Below, piece after piece: positions 54,555 through 64,000 of a stretch of 64,000 bases of DNA. The stretch spans positions 53,531,806-53,595,805 of the forward strand of contig NC_090173.1 in the NCBI RefSeq assembly GCF_024679245.1. Direction: 5' to 3'. The stretch's first letter is position 1; every line of letters starts with the position of its first letter. The notes under the pieces are model-generated. The model was not told where the DNA came from. It saw nothing but the letters and a program-made list of their open reading frames with translations, and made no database searches. This stretch comes from Pseudorasbora parva. Its lineage: Eukaryota > Chordata > Actinopteri > Cypriniformes > Gobionidae. The position numbers were made by a program, and so were the translations under genes.

Positions 54555-55240
54555 TTTTGCAACCTGATTGGTTGGCTTATTTGACGCAGGAGCTCGCTTA
54601 CCGAACATTCAAAACAATGCTGTGTGCTGGTTTACACGCGGTCATTTTATGCGTGTACATATGGCATTATTTTTACTGGCTGAGAACTCATGAAGAGCTC
54701 ATAAAATGTTCAAAACATTCAAAACAGCATCAGGATTTCCTCCGTTGTGCAGAAAAGAGACGGGCATCTCTTATGCAAAAGAGACGGCCGTTCTGTCGTC
54801 TGTATGGGCAACATTTGATTTTTGTGTGTTTTTTCTAGCATTTTCGAAACACGCTCGTCTGACCAAATATTGATGAGGCACCTCCTCGTTGCTCCACGTT
54901 TGCCCTCTAATGTTAACGTTATTCATTTTGGATACACCGATCTTTCCGCGTCGTCAAATCAGCTGACTGTGCGTCGCATCTTGTGACATTACGTCCGGTT
55001 TTTGGTTCGTTTACAGGTCTTTGGTCCGTGTTGCGTTCATATATCAATCGAACCGCACCAGAGTTCGTTTGGAAGCGGACCGAGACCCGTCTTTTTAGCG
55101 GCTTCGGTCCGCTTGTTTGGTGCGCACCAGGGTTCGGATGGCAGCGTTCACATGTGTTCAAATGAACCGCACTAAACGAGCAATCGCACCAGGGTTCGTT
55201 TCAATCGAACCAAACATGACAAGTGTGAACGCACCCTGAG
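54555..55240. repeat. Interspersed repeat, copy A (uninterrupted)
   Basis: Closely matches 57000-57440 joined to 59877-60229. Ends with the blocks AACCGCACCAGAGTTCGTTT, GGTGCGCACCAGGGTTCGGA and AAGTGTGAACGCACCCTGAG. Here the site CGATGAGG-like/GATGAGGCACCTCCTCG at 54871-54890 is unbroken. Small ORFs across it are not genes. 54040-54554 upstream shows nothing recognised. Confidence 0.7.
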
Positions 55241-55468
55241 AGTCAGTGAGGCCTTCTCGTCCAACATCAGTGTCTGACCTCACAAATACTCTACTGGATG
55301 AATAGGCAAAAATTCACAGAAAATCTTGTGGAAAGACTTCCCAGAAGAAAGGGATTGCAAAAGGGGGGCCAACTCCATATTAATGTGTATGTATTTAGAA
55401 TATGATGTAAATACAGTGCCTGTTGATGTAACGGTCATGTGTCCCAATGCTTTTGTCCATTTAGTGTT
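55241..55468 (+). mobile_element. Tc1/mariner-like 3' end fragment
   Basis: Contains CCAACATCAGTGTCTGACCT, CTTGTGGAAAGACTTCCCAG, GGGCCAACTCCATATTAATG and ends CCCAATGCTTTTGTCCATTT. These are familiar parts of the C-terminal coding end and terminal repeat of fish Tc1-like elements. Frame is broken and most of the transposase is missing. Confidence 0.75.
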
Positions 55469-56327
55469 TGTATATACTGCTAGATGTGCTGTCTATTGGC
55501 TTGAAGGAAGTAGTATCATTGCACTGGGAATGATCTCACAGCTGGTCTCTGTATCACCAGCCGCAGTCAGAGCAAGTGCAGCTGCAATGAGCCGTTTGCC
55601 CTGCAGGAAATCTCATATGAGCTGACCGTTTTAGAAATATACATGGCAATTTTCAAAAGATGATGTGGTGATTGATTCTCAGTTTACAGTTTTTTCCCCC
55701 CAGTACTTAGTGATTTAAACAATGTAGTAAGTTTGATCATATTTCAACCTGGAGACAAATTTGTCAAATGAGACCAGTGTATGTTTCATCTCATTTAATC
55801 TGCTTTATTTTCTGCATGTATCGTTTGGATGCCCTGACCGAGCATTGACTTCTGTTCGTTCTCCGCGGTACCTGATGGGTGTGCTCGTTTGCCTAGTGGC
55901 AGCGCTGTTGCTGTTATGTAACCAGACACCTGCCACATCCTGACTGTTCACCTATTGGATTTTGTTCAGACACAATGTTTGGATGTTGCATTTCATGTAG
56001 CCTTGTGTTAGTATCTGTCAAAGCATGCAAAAGCTCTGTAAATGCAGCTGTACTATTACTGATAGCTTGATTGGTTCAAACATAGGTACAGGATCCAGTT
56101 TTTTTAAATGTGGCTTGCCTGGTTTTGCCAGATAAGACATACATTATATCTACTGCATTTACTTGCTTGCAGGTTTGATTTGTTAATCTGAATGAACTCT
56201 ATACTTGCTTTAAAGACTGGAAAATCATTGGTTTATTACAAGCTATAATAAAACTTCTAACCAAGCAATGTATGTATGATGGAGCAGGTTTCAAAACTTT
56301 CTTTTTTTATCCGTTTTTCCTCATCAG
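55469..56327. other. usp36 5' intron sequence, no gene seen
   Basis: No recognised repeat or ORF. Ends with a pyrimidine tract and CATCAG acceptor at 56321-56327. Confidence 0.5.
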
Positions 56328-56589
56328 TGACACATAATGCCGATAGTGGACAAGCTCAAAGAGGCCCTGAAGCCGGGCCGCAAGGACTCCAGCGATGAAG
56401 GCGACCTCAACAAGCTTCTGGCTTCATCCGCCAAGAAAGTGCTGCTGCAGAAGATCGAGTTTGAGCCGGCCAGCAAAGGCTTCAGCTACCAGCTGGAGAA
56501 CCTCAAAACAAAATATGTGATCCTGAATCCCAAGAATGATGGGGCAGCGGCACAGAGACCATCTGAACCTGCTCAGATTAAGAGACAAA
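56328..56589 (+). CDS. usp36: usp36 first coding exon
   Basis: Acceptor TTTTTCCTCATCAG ends at 56327, ATG at 56337 and donor A|GTAAGA at 56589/56590. Coding part 56337-56589 gives 84 codons plus one base. Start MPIVDKLKEALKPGRK and the block SSAKKVLLQKIEFEPASKGF are characteristic of USP36, a nucleolar deubiquitinase. It removes ubiquitin from ribosome-biogenesis factors, RNA polymerase I and MYC, and also promotes SUMOylation. Nine bases of 5' UTR on this exon imply an upstream non-coding exon. The C-terminal residues after NPKNDG are less conserved. Confidence 0.95.
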
Positions 56590-56860
56590 GTAAGACCACC
56601 AAGACTTTGAGACATACAGACCTGAGGTCCACTGTTTCAGCACATTTCTCAGGGTTGTTTATTACTGTTAATACGGATTTATCTTTTCATAATTGATTGT
56701 CATTAAAATGATTTAAGAAAGGAGGTTTTAGTCAGACTAAAATATTTAGTTGGTTTCTTCTCCTCTGAGATAATTGTTTTATTCTGTTGATACAGTTGAA
56801 AAGGGTTTAAGTTATGTATCAAAAGTGTATATGATGTATATGAATCAAAAGTTCATACTT
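56590..56860. other. usp36 intron 2, left part
   Basis: AT-rich intron without recognised features before the repeat copy that follows. Confidence 0.5.
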
Positions 56861-57440
56861 GTACTTCAGTTAGTTTGGTTCGTTTGGTCCGGACCAAAAA
56901 ACAAAAACAAACATAATAGTCCTGGTCTGCTTAGCGTTCACACAGGCATTTTTAACAGCAAACCTAAAGTTACCGAACCAAAGGCATAGGGAGACGCTCA
57001 CAACCTGATTGGTCGGCTTATATGACGTAGGAGCTCGTTTACCGAACATTCAAAACAACGCTGTGTGCGGATTACACGCGCGGGCATTTTATGCGTGTAC
57101 ATATGGCATTATTTTTTTACCAGAGAACTCATGAAGAGCTCATGAAATGTTCACAACATTCAAAACAACGCTGTGTGCTGGATTAAACGCGATCATTTTA
57201 TGCGTGTGGCATTATTTTTACCTGCTGAGAACTCATGAAGAGCTCATAAAATGTTCAAAACATTCAAAACAGCATCAGGATTTCCTCCGTTGTGCAGAAC
57301 AGAGACGGCCGTTCTGTCGTCTGTACCTGCTAATAATGGGCAACACAGAAACTTTGATGAGAAGAGCCAGGTATGCTTTTTGTGTTTTTTCTAGCATTTT
57401 CTAAACATGCTCGTCTGACCAAATATTGATGAGGCTCTTC

Positions 57441-59876
57441 TATGGCGTTTAAATAAAGTCAAAAGTCGCGCGCACGAAAACCACGAGCACGCGAATAAAC
57501 CCAAGCGCGCAAAACAGACCCACGAGAGGAAAATAGCAACGCGAGAGCGCATCTGTGCAGCCGCGAGCGCATTAGTACACCGCGAGCGCGCATTTGTACA
57601 CCGCGAGCGCGCGAAACAGTATTTAGGGGCGGAAATGAATACTAGCGCAAGCCCCTGCTGCCTAGCGCGCACAACTGCAAATGAGCGCTTGCGTGACTAC
57701 TCAACACTCGCTCGCTCCTCGAGTTGACTTTTGACACTTTGAGGGCGGGGCAATGACTTTTGTCTTCCCACCTGTGATTGGTCATTTGTTTAATCAGTTT
57801 TACTCTTGTTTAAACATGTAGCAGGACTAGGACAAGGCACGTTTTAAGGAACCATTATGTCGGACCCTGAGTAGGTAATTTAATTTTTAAGTCTTTGTGT
57901 TTCGAGTGCAATATATTCAATATATGAAATTGTATTGTACAATTTCGAAGGTATTTTGTTTACAATCATCTTGAATAGTTTGTATAGGACCTTAACACCA
58001 AAAAAGATAAGCTAATTTAAGATAAAGCTGACTAACCCATAAATGTAGGATGTTAAAGGTTAGTTTTGACCTACATTGACAATATACAGTAAATAAATCA
58101 TCGCTGAGTAGCATTTCTAGCTACTTAACAAAGCTAGTATGCTAATGTATAAACAAAGCAGCGTAAATGCAATCTTTGTAATTTATTCAAACCACAGCAC
58201 CGACCCCTATTGCTATTATCGTAATGCCGTTTATAAAATGATTAGAACACATTACAAACGGCATTAGTGAAACTTAAGGGTTACATCACTGAAAGCGTTT
58301 TTCTGCTGATGGTCTATGTGACCCTGTAAAAAGTGTAAAACAAAAAAAAGTGACGTTTTGATGTTTTCTGTCATCCTATATGCAAACAATTAAGAAAATT
58401 ATTTTGATAGATGTACTACTAAGACCATGTTTGAAATAGGGAAATTAGTAAGTAAAATCAAACTTTGATGCTCATTATCTATTTCTTTTAATACTTTCCT
58501 GGACTCAAAGGATGAGTAGAGATAATGTAACCCTTTCAACTTTTGAAGTGTGTTTATCACAACAGTGACATGGTATCTTAACATCTCATTAATTATTCTT
58601 TGTTCTGTCAATAGCTAAGACACCACTTTTTGGCAAATCTTTTACACAAGTTGCAACAGGCCTTCAGCACAACACCACTGGATTTAGATTATCTGGAGTT
58701 TCTGTGTCGTCAGGAGCTGTATATTCTGGAGGCCCTGTCCAGTCACATACAAGTACCCCCTGCTATCATTTACATTTACATTTACATTTAATCATTTAGC
58801 AGACGCTTTTATCCAAAGCGACTTACAAAAAAGGGGAGAGTAATAGAAGCAACGAAACAGACAAGGCCAACAACCTGTAAGAGCTGTAAGAAATCTCAAT
58901 TAATTAGCACAGTACAATTATTTTATTTTATTTTTTATAGACATGTACAACAAAAACTCACGTACGCAAAATACTAAACACTGGATTTTGATAGCTATGA
59001 TAACAACCCATTAGGACTAAGGCTGTTGCCCCAGCTGTTGTCGTTAATGCGGATTCAGTGGCCCAATGGGTGGTATCACCCAGGCTTTGTAAGAGCTCTT
59101 TGACCTTATACGGGCACAAGCGGAACATCCAGCACCATGTGTCAGATAAATAAATCACAAAGATTGCATTTACGCTGCTTTGTTTATACATTAGCATACT
59201 AGCTTTGTTAAGTAGCTAGAAATGCTACTCAGCGATGATCTATTTACTGTATATTGTTTTTTAACATCCTACATTTATGGGTTAGTCAGCTTTATCTTAA
59301 ATTAGCTTATCTTTTTTGGTGTTAAGGTCCTATACAAACTATTCAAGATGATTGTAAACAAAATACCTTCGAAATTGTACAATACAATTTCATATATTGA
59401 ATATATTGCACTCGAAACACAAAGACTTAAAAATTAAATTACCTACTCAGGGTCCGACATAATGGTTCCTTAAAACGTGCCTTGTCCTAGTCCTGCTACA
59501 TGTTTAAACAAGAGTAAAACTGATTAAACAAATGACCAATCACAGGTGGGAAGACAAAAGTCATTGCCCCGCCCTCAAAGTGTCAAAAGTCAACTCGAGG
59601 AGCGAGCGAGTGTTGAGTAGTCACGCGAGCGCTCATTTGCAGTTGTGCGCGCTAGGCAGCAGGGGCTTGCGCTAGTATTCATTTCCGCCCCTAAATACTG
59701 TTTCGCGCGCTCGCGGTGTACAAATGCGCGCTCACGGTGTACTAATGCGCTCGCGGCTGCACAGATGCGCTCTCGCGTTGCTATTTTCCTCTCGTGGGTC
59801 TGTTTTGCGCGCTTGGGTTTATTCGCGTGCTCGTGGTTTTCGTGCGCGCGACTTTTGACTTCATTTAAACGCCATA
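57441..59876. mobile_element. DNA transposon with approx. 740-bp terminal inverted repeats
   Basis: Ends TATGGCGTTTAAAT and ATTTAAACGCCATA. Left arm 57441-58187 and right arm about 59145-59876 are near-perfect reverse complements. The left arm has about 20 extra bases near 58050-58070. CTCTTC flanks both ends (57435-57440, 59877-59882), a 6-bp target duplication. Copy A of the host repeat shows the empty site (CACCTC). A 6-bp duplication with TAYGGCG-like ends would fit an IS3EU-type element, but this is a guess. The middle has no intact transposase. Confidence 0.82.
58768..58835. repeat. Abundant teleost repeat motif inside the transposon
   Basis: Three CATTTA units, then AGCAGACGCTTTTATCCAAA and GCGACTTACAAAA, a motif found very widely in teleost genomes. 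Family not assigned. It marks a later insertion into the middle of the transposon. Confidence 0.6.
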
Positions 59877-60229
59877 CTCTTCCTCGTTGCTCCACGTTTG
59901 CCCTCTAATGTTAAAGTTACTCATTTTGGATACACCGATCTTTCCGCGTCGTCAAATCAGCTGCATTATGCGTCGCATCTTGTGGCATTACGTCCGGTTT
60001 TTGGTCCGTTTACATGTCTTTGGTCCGTGTTGCGTTCATATATCAATCGAACCGCACCAGAGTTCGTTTGGAAGCGGACCGAGACCCATCTTTTTAGCGG
60101 TCTCGGTCCGCTTGTTTGGTGCGCACCAGGGTTCGGATGGCAGCGTTCACATGTGTTCAAATGAACCGCACTAACCGAGCAACCGCACCAGGGTTCGTTT
60201 TAATCAAACCAAACATGACAAGTGTGAAC

Positions 60230-61559
60230 GAAATCAAATGTAGTTGTGTAATTATTAATAATTTTTTAGCAAAAAATGTAATAGTCTTAAATCTATTATA
60301 TCTAGTTTAACGCAAGTATGTTTTTCACCAGAAATAGTCTTGGTGTTAAAAACAAGCAATTATTAGGATACTTATTTTTTCTTTTTTTCTCAAATGCCAT
60401 TTAACAATTTCATGTCTGAAATCATACAAGTCTAGTTTTTGCTAAATCAGACTGGCATGTGTATATAAAACAATTGTATTTCGCTCTCCTCCAACACATC
60501 TATTGGACTACATTTGGCCTTGAAGTTGTGCTCTGGGGTGATGCACGTTATAAACCTTTAAATAGGTTTAAAACATGTGCGTGTAACCTGTAAACATGTA
60601 ACCTGTAAACATGTACATTTTCATTTACACATTGTGTCATGTATTCTTGGAAAGACAGAAGCAGATTGCAGGTCAATGAAAAATTCACTTCCTGATGCCG
60701 CTTATTGATATTGACATGAAAGAAAATGATGTGAAATGAAACTCACCAATCCTATTTGAGCTGCAGTTCCTCTCCATAACAACTCTTATGGAGATGTTTG
60801 TAGTTGCTGTGGCGTTTGTCATGAGGTTCTTTGTTCAGACACCAAAGAGACCGGCATTCATCTTGCCTCATTGCGTATTATTCTTCATCTAGTTCCTCTT
60901 CATCATCGCCTTCTTAAGAATCAGTGTGTGCTCTGCAAGACCATTTTGTGCTTGAGCGCCACCAAGTCATGTTTAACTGTAACATCAGCAGCCCAATGCA
61001 CATGAACAAAAGCGCCAATATCATTGGTCGGCCAGTTTTTAACTTGGCGCATCAAAAAAACCCAAAAAAAACGCTTTTACTTCTGCCATTTTGTGCGCCG
61101 GCGTACACACTCGCATTGGCACCCTTTGTTTAGTCACCAGACGTTAAACGTCGGCAATAAGCGATTGCACGATAATCACCCTGATGTGCACAGTGCTTTA
61201 AACGGACTCAATTATTCCTTAACTTTAAATGTGCAATCACATTGGGGACATTTTGTGGGCAAAGAAGGTTTGTTGTCTACTGTTCAACAGTGTAATGATT
61301 ATGAAGCACAGCTTACAAAGAATTCACTTAAAGTCCAAGCAGATTTCAGCTTGACGATTCAAAGTCAGTGTAGGGGAATCTTTTGCCCCTCACGTTTAAT
61401 TCCTGATCACATGGGTTACTGTTGAAATGACTGGATTTTGCCAGTGAAAACACACTAAACAATGCTAACTGCACCTCAGTACTGACACTGATGCTTTTAA
61501 AATGCAAGTAAAGGTAGCCCATTTCTGTTTTACTAAACCGGTCTCATGTTTTCCATCAG
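60230..61559. other. usp36 intron 2, right part
   Basis: No named repeat or gene. An open frame at 61024-61425 has no recognisable domain and intron-like composition. Ends in the acceptor TTTTCCATCAG at 61559. Confidence 0.5.
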
Positions 61560-61781
61560 TATCAGAGAGCCTGAGTGTTGGGCAGAGCGATGGGATCCCA
61601 GCCCCGCAGAAGATGCTCTTCCCTGGTAACAAGCTGTCCATGAAGTGGGAGCGGGTGTATCGGGTTGGAGCCGGACTCCACAACTTGGGCAACACCTGCT
61701 TCCTGAACTCCACTGTGCAGTGTCTCACCTACACCCCGCCGCTGGCCAACTACCTCCTCTCAAAGGAGCACAGCCGATCCT
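61560..61781 (+). CDS. usp36: usp36 second coding exon (catalytic Cys box)
   Basis: 222 bp between acceptor TCCATCAG and donor T|GTGAGA, phase 1 at both ends, joining cleanly with its neighbours. Contains the USP Cys box [20 protein letters not shown], with the nucleophilic Cys at 61697-61699, and [18 protein letters not shown]. Counting from the ATG the Cys is residue 131, the position I recall for human USP36. The exon also holds the linker [20 protein letters not shown] that precedes the USP domain. Confidence 0.96.
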
Positions 61782-62048
61782 GTGAGAAAGCACTTCACTC
61801 AACATAATCATGTGAATGTTAGACCGTTAATGTGGTTATAGCGAACATTAGTGCAGCGGTAGTTACTGGTAATCCAAAAGCATTGAAATACTCCACTTCA
61901 GGCACATCCATAGTAGTTACCATGTCTGTTTCTTTGAACTGGATATATAGCTAACTATGCATATGTTGATAGCTGTCATGATTTTTAGCTTATTTTGAAG
62001 CTTTTGTCTATTTTTAATGACCTGAAGCCCTTTTAAAGCCACCTTTCT

Positions 62049-63487
62049 TACCCCTTTTCCACCAAAGCAGTGCTGGCGCTGGTTCAGCGCTAGAGCCTAG
62101 TTTCAAATCGGTTGTTTGTCTTTCCATACCCAAAGCAGGAAAAGTGGTTCTTTAAGGGTTAGCTCACCCAAAAATTAAAATTATGTCATTAATTCCTCAC
62201 CCTAATGTTGTTCGACACCCGTAAGACCTCTGTTCATCTTCAGAACACAAAAATATTAGTGTTGAAATCCGATGGCTCAGAAAGGCCTTCATTGACACCA
62301 ATGTCATTTCCTCTCTCAAGACCCATAAAGGCACTAAAGACGTCGTTACAAAGCCCATCTCACTACAGCGGCTCTACAATCATTTTATGAAGAGACGAGA
62401 ATAGTTTTGTGTGCAAAATAATATAAATATTGACTTGTATAGTGATGGGCCAATTTCAAAACAAAGCTTTGAACCGTTATAAATCAGTGAATAGATTCAT
62501 GATTCGGATCATGTGCCAAACTGCTGAAATCACCTGACTTTGGCAATCCGAATCATGAATCGACTCACTGATTCATAACGGTTCAAAGCTTTGTTTTGAA
62601 ATTGGCCCATCACTATACAAGTCAATATTTATATTATTTTGCACACAAAACTATTCTCGTCTCTTCATAAAATGATTGTAGAGCCTCTGTAGTGAGATGG
62701 GCTTTGTAACGACGTCTTTAGTGCCTTTACTGGTCTCGAGAGAGGAAATGACATTGGTGTCAATGAAGGCCTTTCTGAGCCATCAGATTTCAACACCCAA
62801 TATCTTCATTTGTGTCTGAAGATGAACGGAGGTCTGACGGCTGTCGAACGACATTAGGGTAAGGAATTAATGACAGAATTTTAATTTTTGGGTGAGCTAA
62901 CCCTTTAAGTAGCACCAAAACATTGCTGGGCAAGAACCGCTTGCGGCTGGGGTCGAGGCTACCGTGATCAACAAGACGAACACACAAACTTGTGAGTGCC
63001 ATTTTTTGAAATGGCAGCTAATCGAGCTAATAGCTGCTCGATTGTAATCTCCATCTGTACAAATCACGGCGAGCTGCACAAATACATTGGATTCGCTGTG
63101 TTTTAATACCGATGTAGGATCGTAAAGCCATGAGTGTCAATAGACTTGAACTGAATAGTTGGAAAGCTTGTTTGAGATGCGTTGGAGCAGACTGACTCCT
63201 TATGCTTTTGAATTGCTCATGCAGTGGTTTGATATAATTCGCGGATCGGTCTGCGCAGCGCCGATGCATCTCGAACAAGCCTGGTGTGTTTCAGTGTTTG
63301 TGTTTCCCGCTGCTAGCATTGCTGAGAAAGATGAGACGTATACAGTGACGTAAGACCTCTGTGGGGTCGTTCTAACCCGTGGAAAGGCAAACCGTTTCTT
63401 AGAAGGCTCGTCAGTCGAACCAACTCCGAACTGGCACCAGGACTGGCTCTGAACTAGCACCCGGTTCATTCTGATGGAAAAGGGGTA
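62049..63487. mobile_element. MITE in usp36 intron 3 (outer element)
   Basis: Left end TACCCCTTTTCCACCA and right end TGGAAAAGGGGTA are inverted. Inner halves share GGTTCAGCGC/AACTAGCAC-type words. It is split by the palindromic element at 62152-62908. Target duplication unclear. 62915-63480 carries short ORFs with no recognised domain. Confidence 0.6.
62152..62908. mobile_element. Palindromic MITE (TTAA-flanked) nested in the outer MITE
   Basis: TTAA at 62152-62155 and 62905-62908. Ends GGGTTAGCTCACCCAAAAAT and its complement. The two arms of about 360 bp are nearly perfect reverse complements around a centre near 62520-62545. TTAA targeting fits piggyBac or Kolobok-type MITEs. Confidence 0.82.
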
Positions 63488-63645
63488 TCCTGGAAGTGTT
63501 CCAGACCCCTAAAATCGGTCCCGGGCACCTGGTTGAGAACCACTGGTTTAGAAAATAATCGGTTTAGAAGAAAGTGTGATGAGATTTCTCGTCGAGTGAG
63601 AAGCTGTCTCTATGATTGCTGAAATCCCTCTTTTGACTCCTTCAG

Positions 63646-63756
63646 GTCACCAATCTGGATTTTGCATGATTTGCGTAATGCAGAACCACATCATCCAAGC
63701 CTTTGCCAACACAGGCAATGCCATCAAGCCTGTATCGTTCATCCGAGATCTGAAAA
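63646..63756 (+). CDS. usp36: usp36 third coding exon
   Basis: 111 bp, acceptor CTCCTTCAG at 63645 and donor A|GTAAGA at 63756/63757, phase 1. Encodes the USP-domain segment with QSGFCMICVMQNHIIQAF and NAIKPVSFIRDLK, as in USP36 and its paralogue USP42; the N-terminus decides for USP36. The rest of the gene lies beyond the window. 63757-64000 is intron. Confidence 0.95.
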
Positions 63757-64000
63757 GTAAGAGCTTCCTCTAATAGCTTAGTTTGTTCAAACAAAAATTG
63801 CGCTTTTCAGCTTAGCGATGACTTGCACATTACAGGAAGTGCTGCTGATGACTACTGTGGTAGCCTGTGACTAAGTGTTGAGTCATGAAATCTTTTCCCA
63901 GATTCTCCTGGCAGTGTCGTTTCTGTTCTGTTCTTTTTCTTGCTCTTTTTACTCTGACATGACCTGATTTTTATATTATTTTATTTGATCCATTCTTCAG

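Larger units (their letters stand above)
56861..60229. repeat. Interspersed repeat, copy B, split by a DNA transposon
   Basis: Left part 56861-57440 (TTTGGTTCGTTTGGTCCGGA through ACCAAATATTGATGAGGC) and right part 59877-60229 (CCTCGTTGCTCCACGTTTGC through CATGACAAGTGTGAACG) match copy A at 54555-55240. 57050-57290 also contains an internal duplication of the CATGAAGAGCTCAT block. Confidence 0.72.

Noticed and set aside
59645..59908. ORF 87 codons long and its mirror at 57391-57672
   Set aside because: Both are the same terminal inverted repeat of the transposon read from opposite ends.
61024..61425. 133-codon ORF in usp36 intron 2
   Set aside because: No known domain, no splice-site support linking it to usp36 exons, and composition like the surrounding intron.

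Overview
The window looks like vertebrate nuclear DNA from a teleost, probably a cyprinid. The reasons are exon-intron genes with GT/AG splice sites, a fish-type B30.2 exon, dense CA microsatellites, and MITEs, hAT, Tc1, L1-like and LTR elements of kinds abundant in cyprinids. No operons, ribosome binding sites or CRISPR arrays are present. Species cannot be fixed from the sequence alone.

Layout. Bases 1-291 are the 3' coding end of a gene with a C-terminal B30.2 (PRY-SPRY) domain. Bases 274-2990 are CA-rich satellites embedded in broken MITE copies, including a palindromic MITE full of nuclear-receptor-like DR1 motifs. Bases 3339-41536 are one full-length L1-like LINE (about 5.5 kb of its own sequence, 13-bp target duplication, poly(A)) blown apart by two LTR retroelements inserted in its ORF2. 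The first (5533-23994, + strand) is a tandem LTR-internal-LTR-internal-LTR array of a non-autonomous element. Its single long ORF keeps gag and protease but has lost reverse transcriptase, RNase H, the end of integrase and most of env. The second (25740-39909, - strand, 14,170 bp) is an apparently intact retrovirus-like element. It has gag, pol and env ORFs and 2,023-bp LTRs that look identical. Its gag and pol are in one frame, separated by one UGA in the strong readthrough context UGA-CUA-G, with a GC-rich hairpin downstream.

Bases 41550-45080 are AT-rich repeats, a palindromic MITE and a CpG-containing stretch that may be the promoter of the next gene. Bases 45081-49150 are a MITE whose core has grown into about 90 copies of a 42-bp G-rich unit. 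The period is a multiple of three, which creates giant meaningless ORFs. Bases 49700-56300 hold further transposon remnants, (TA)n tracts and a hAT insertion with an 8-bp target duplication.

The only clear cellular gene besides the B30.2 tail is usp36 (nucleolar ubiquitin-specific protease 36), + strand. Three coding exons lie at 56328-56589, 61560-61781 and 63646-63756, and the gene runs off the right edge. The catalytic cysteine is residue 131, as I recall for human USP36. Its introns carry a long-terminal-inverted-repeat DNA transposon with a recognisable paralogous empty site, and a nested pair of MITEs, one a near-perfect 0.75-kb palindrome.

The most notable material is the pair of related retroelements. 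One looks complete, with readthrough gag-pol, retrovirus-style dual RNase H and an envelope of short-N/long-C fusion-protein layout. The other is a replication-defective derivative that kept a long gag-protease ORF and was duplicated in tandem. They belong to the same broad clade but are clearly different families.
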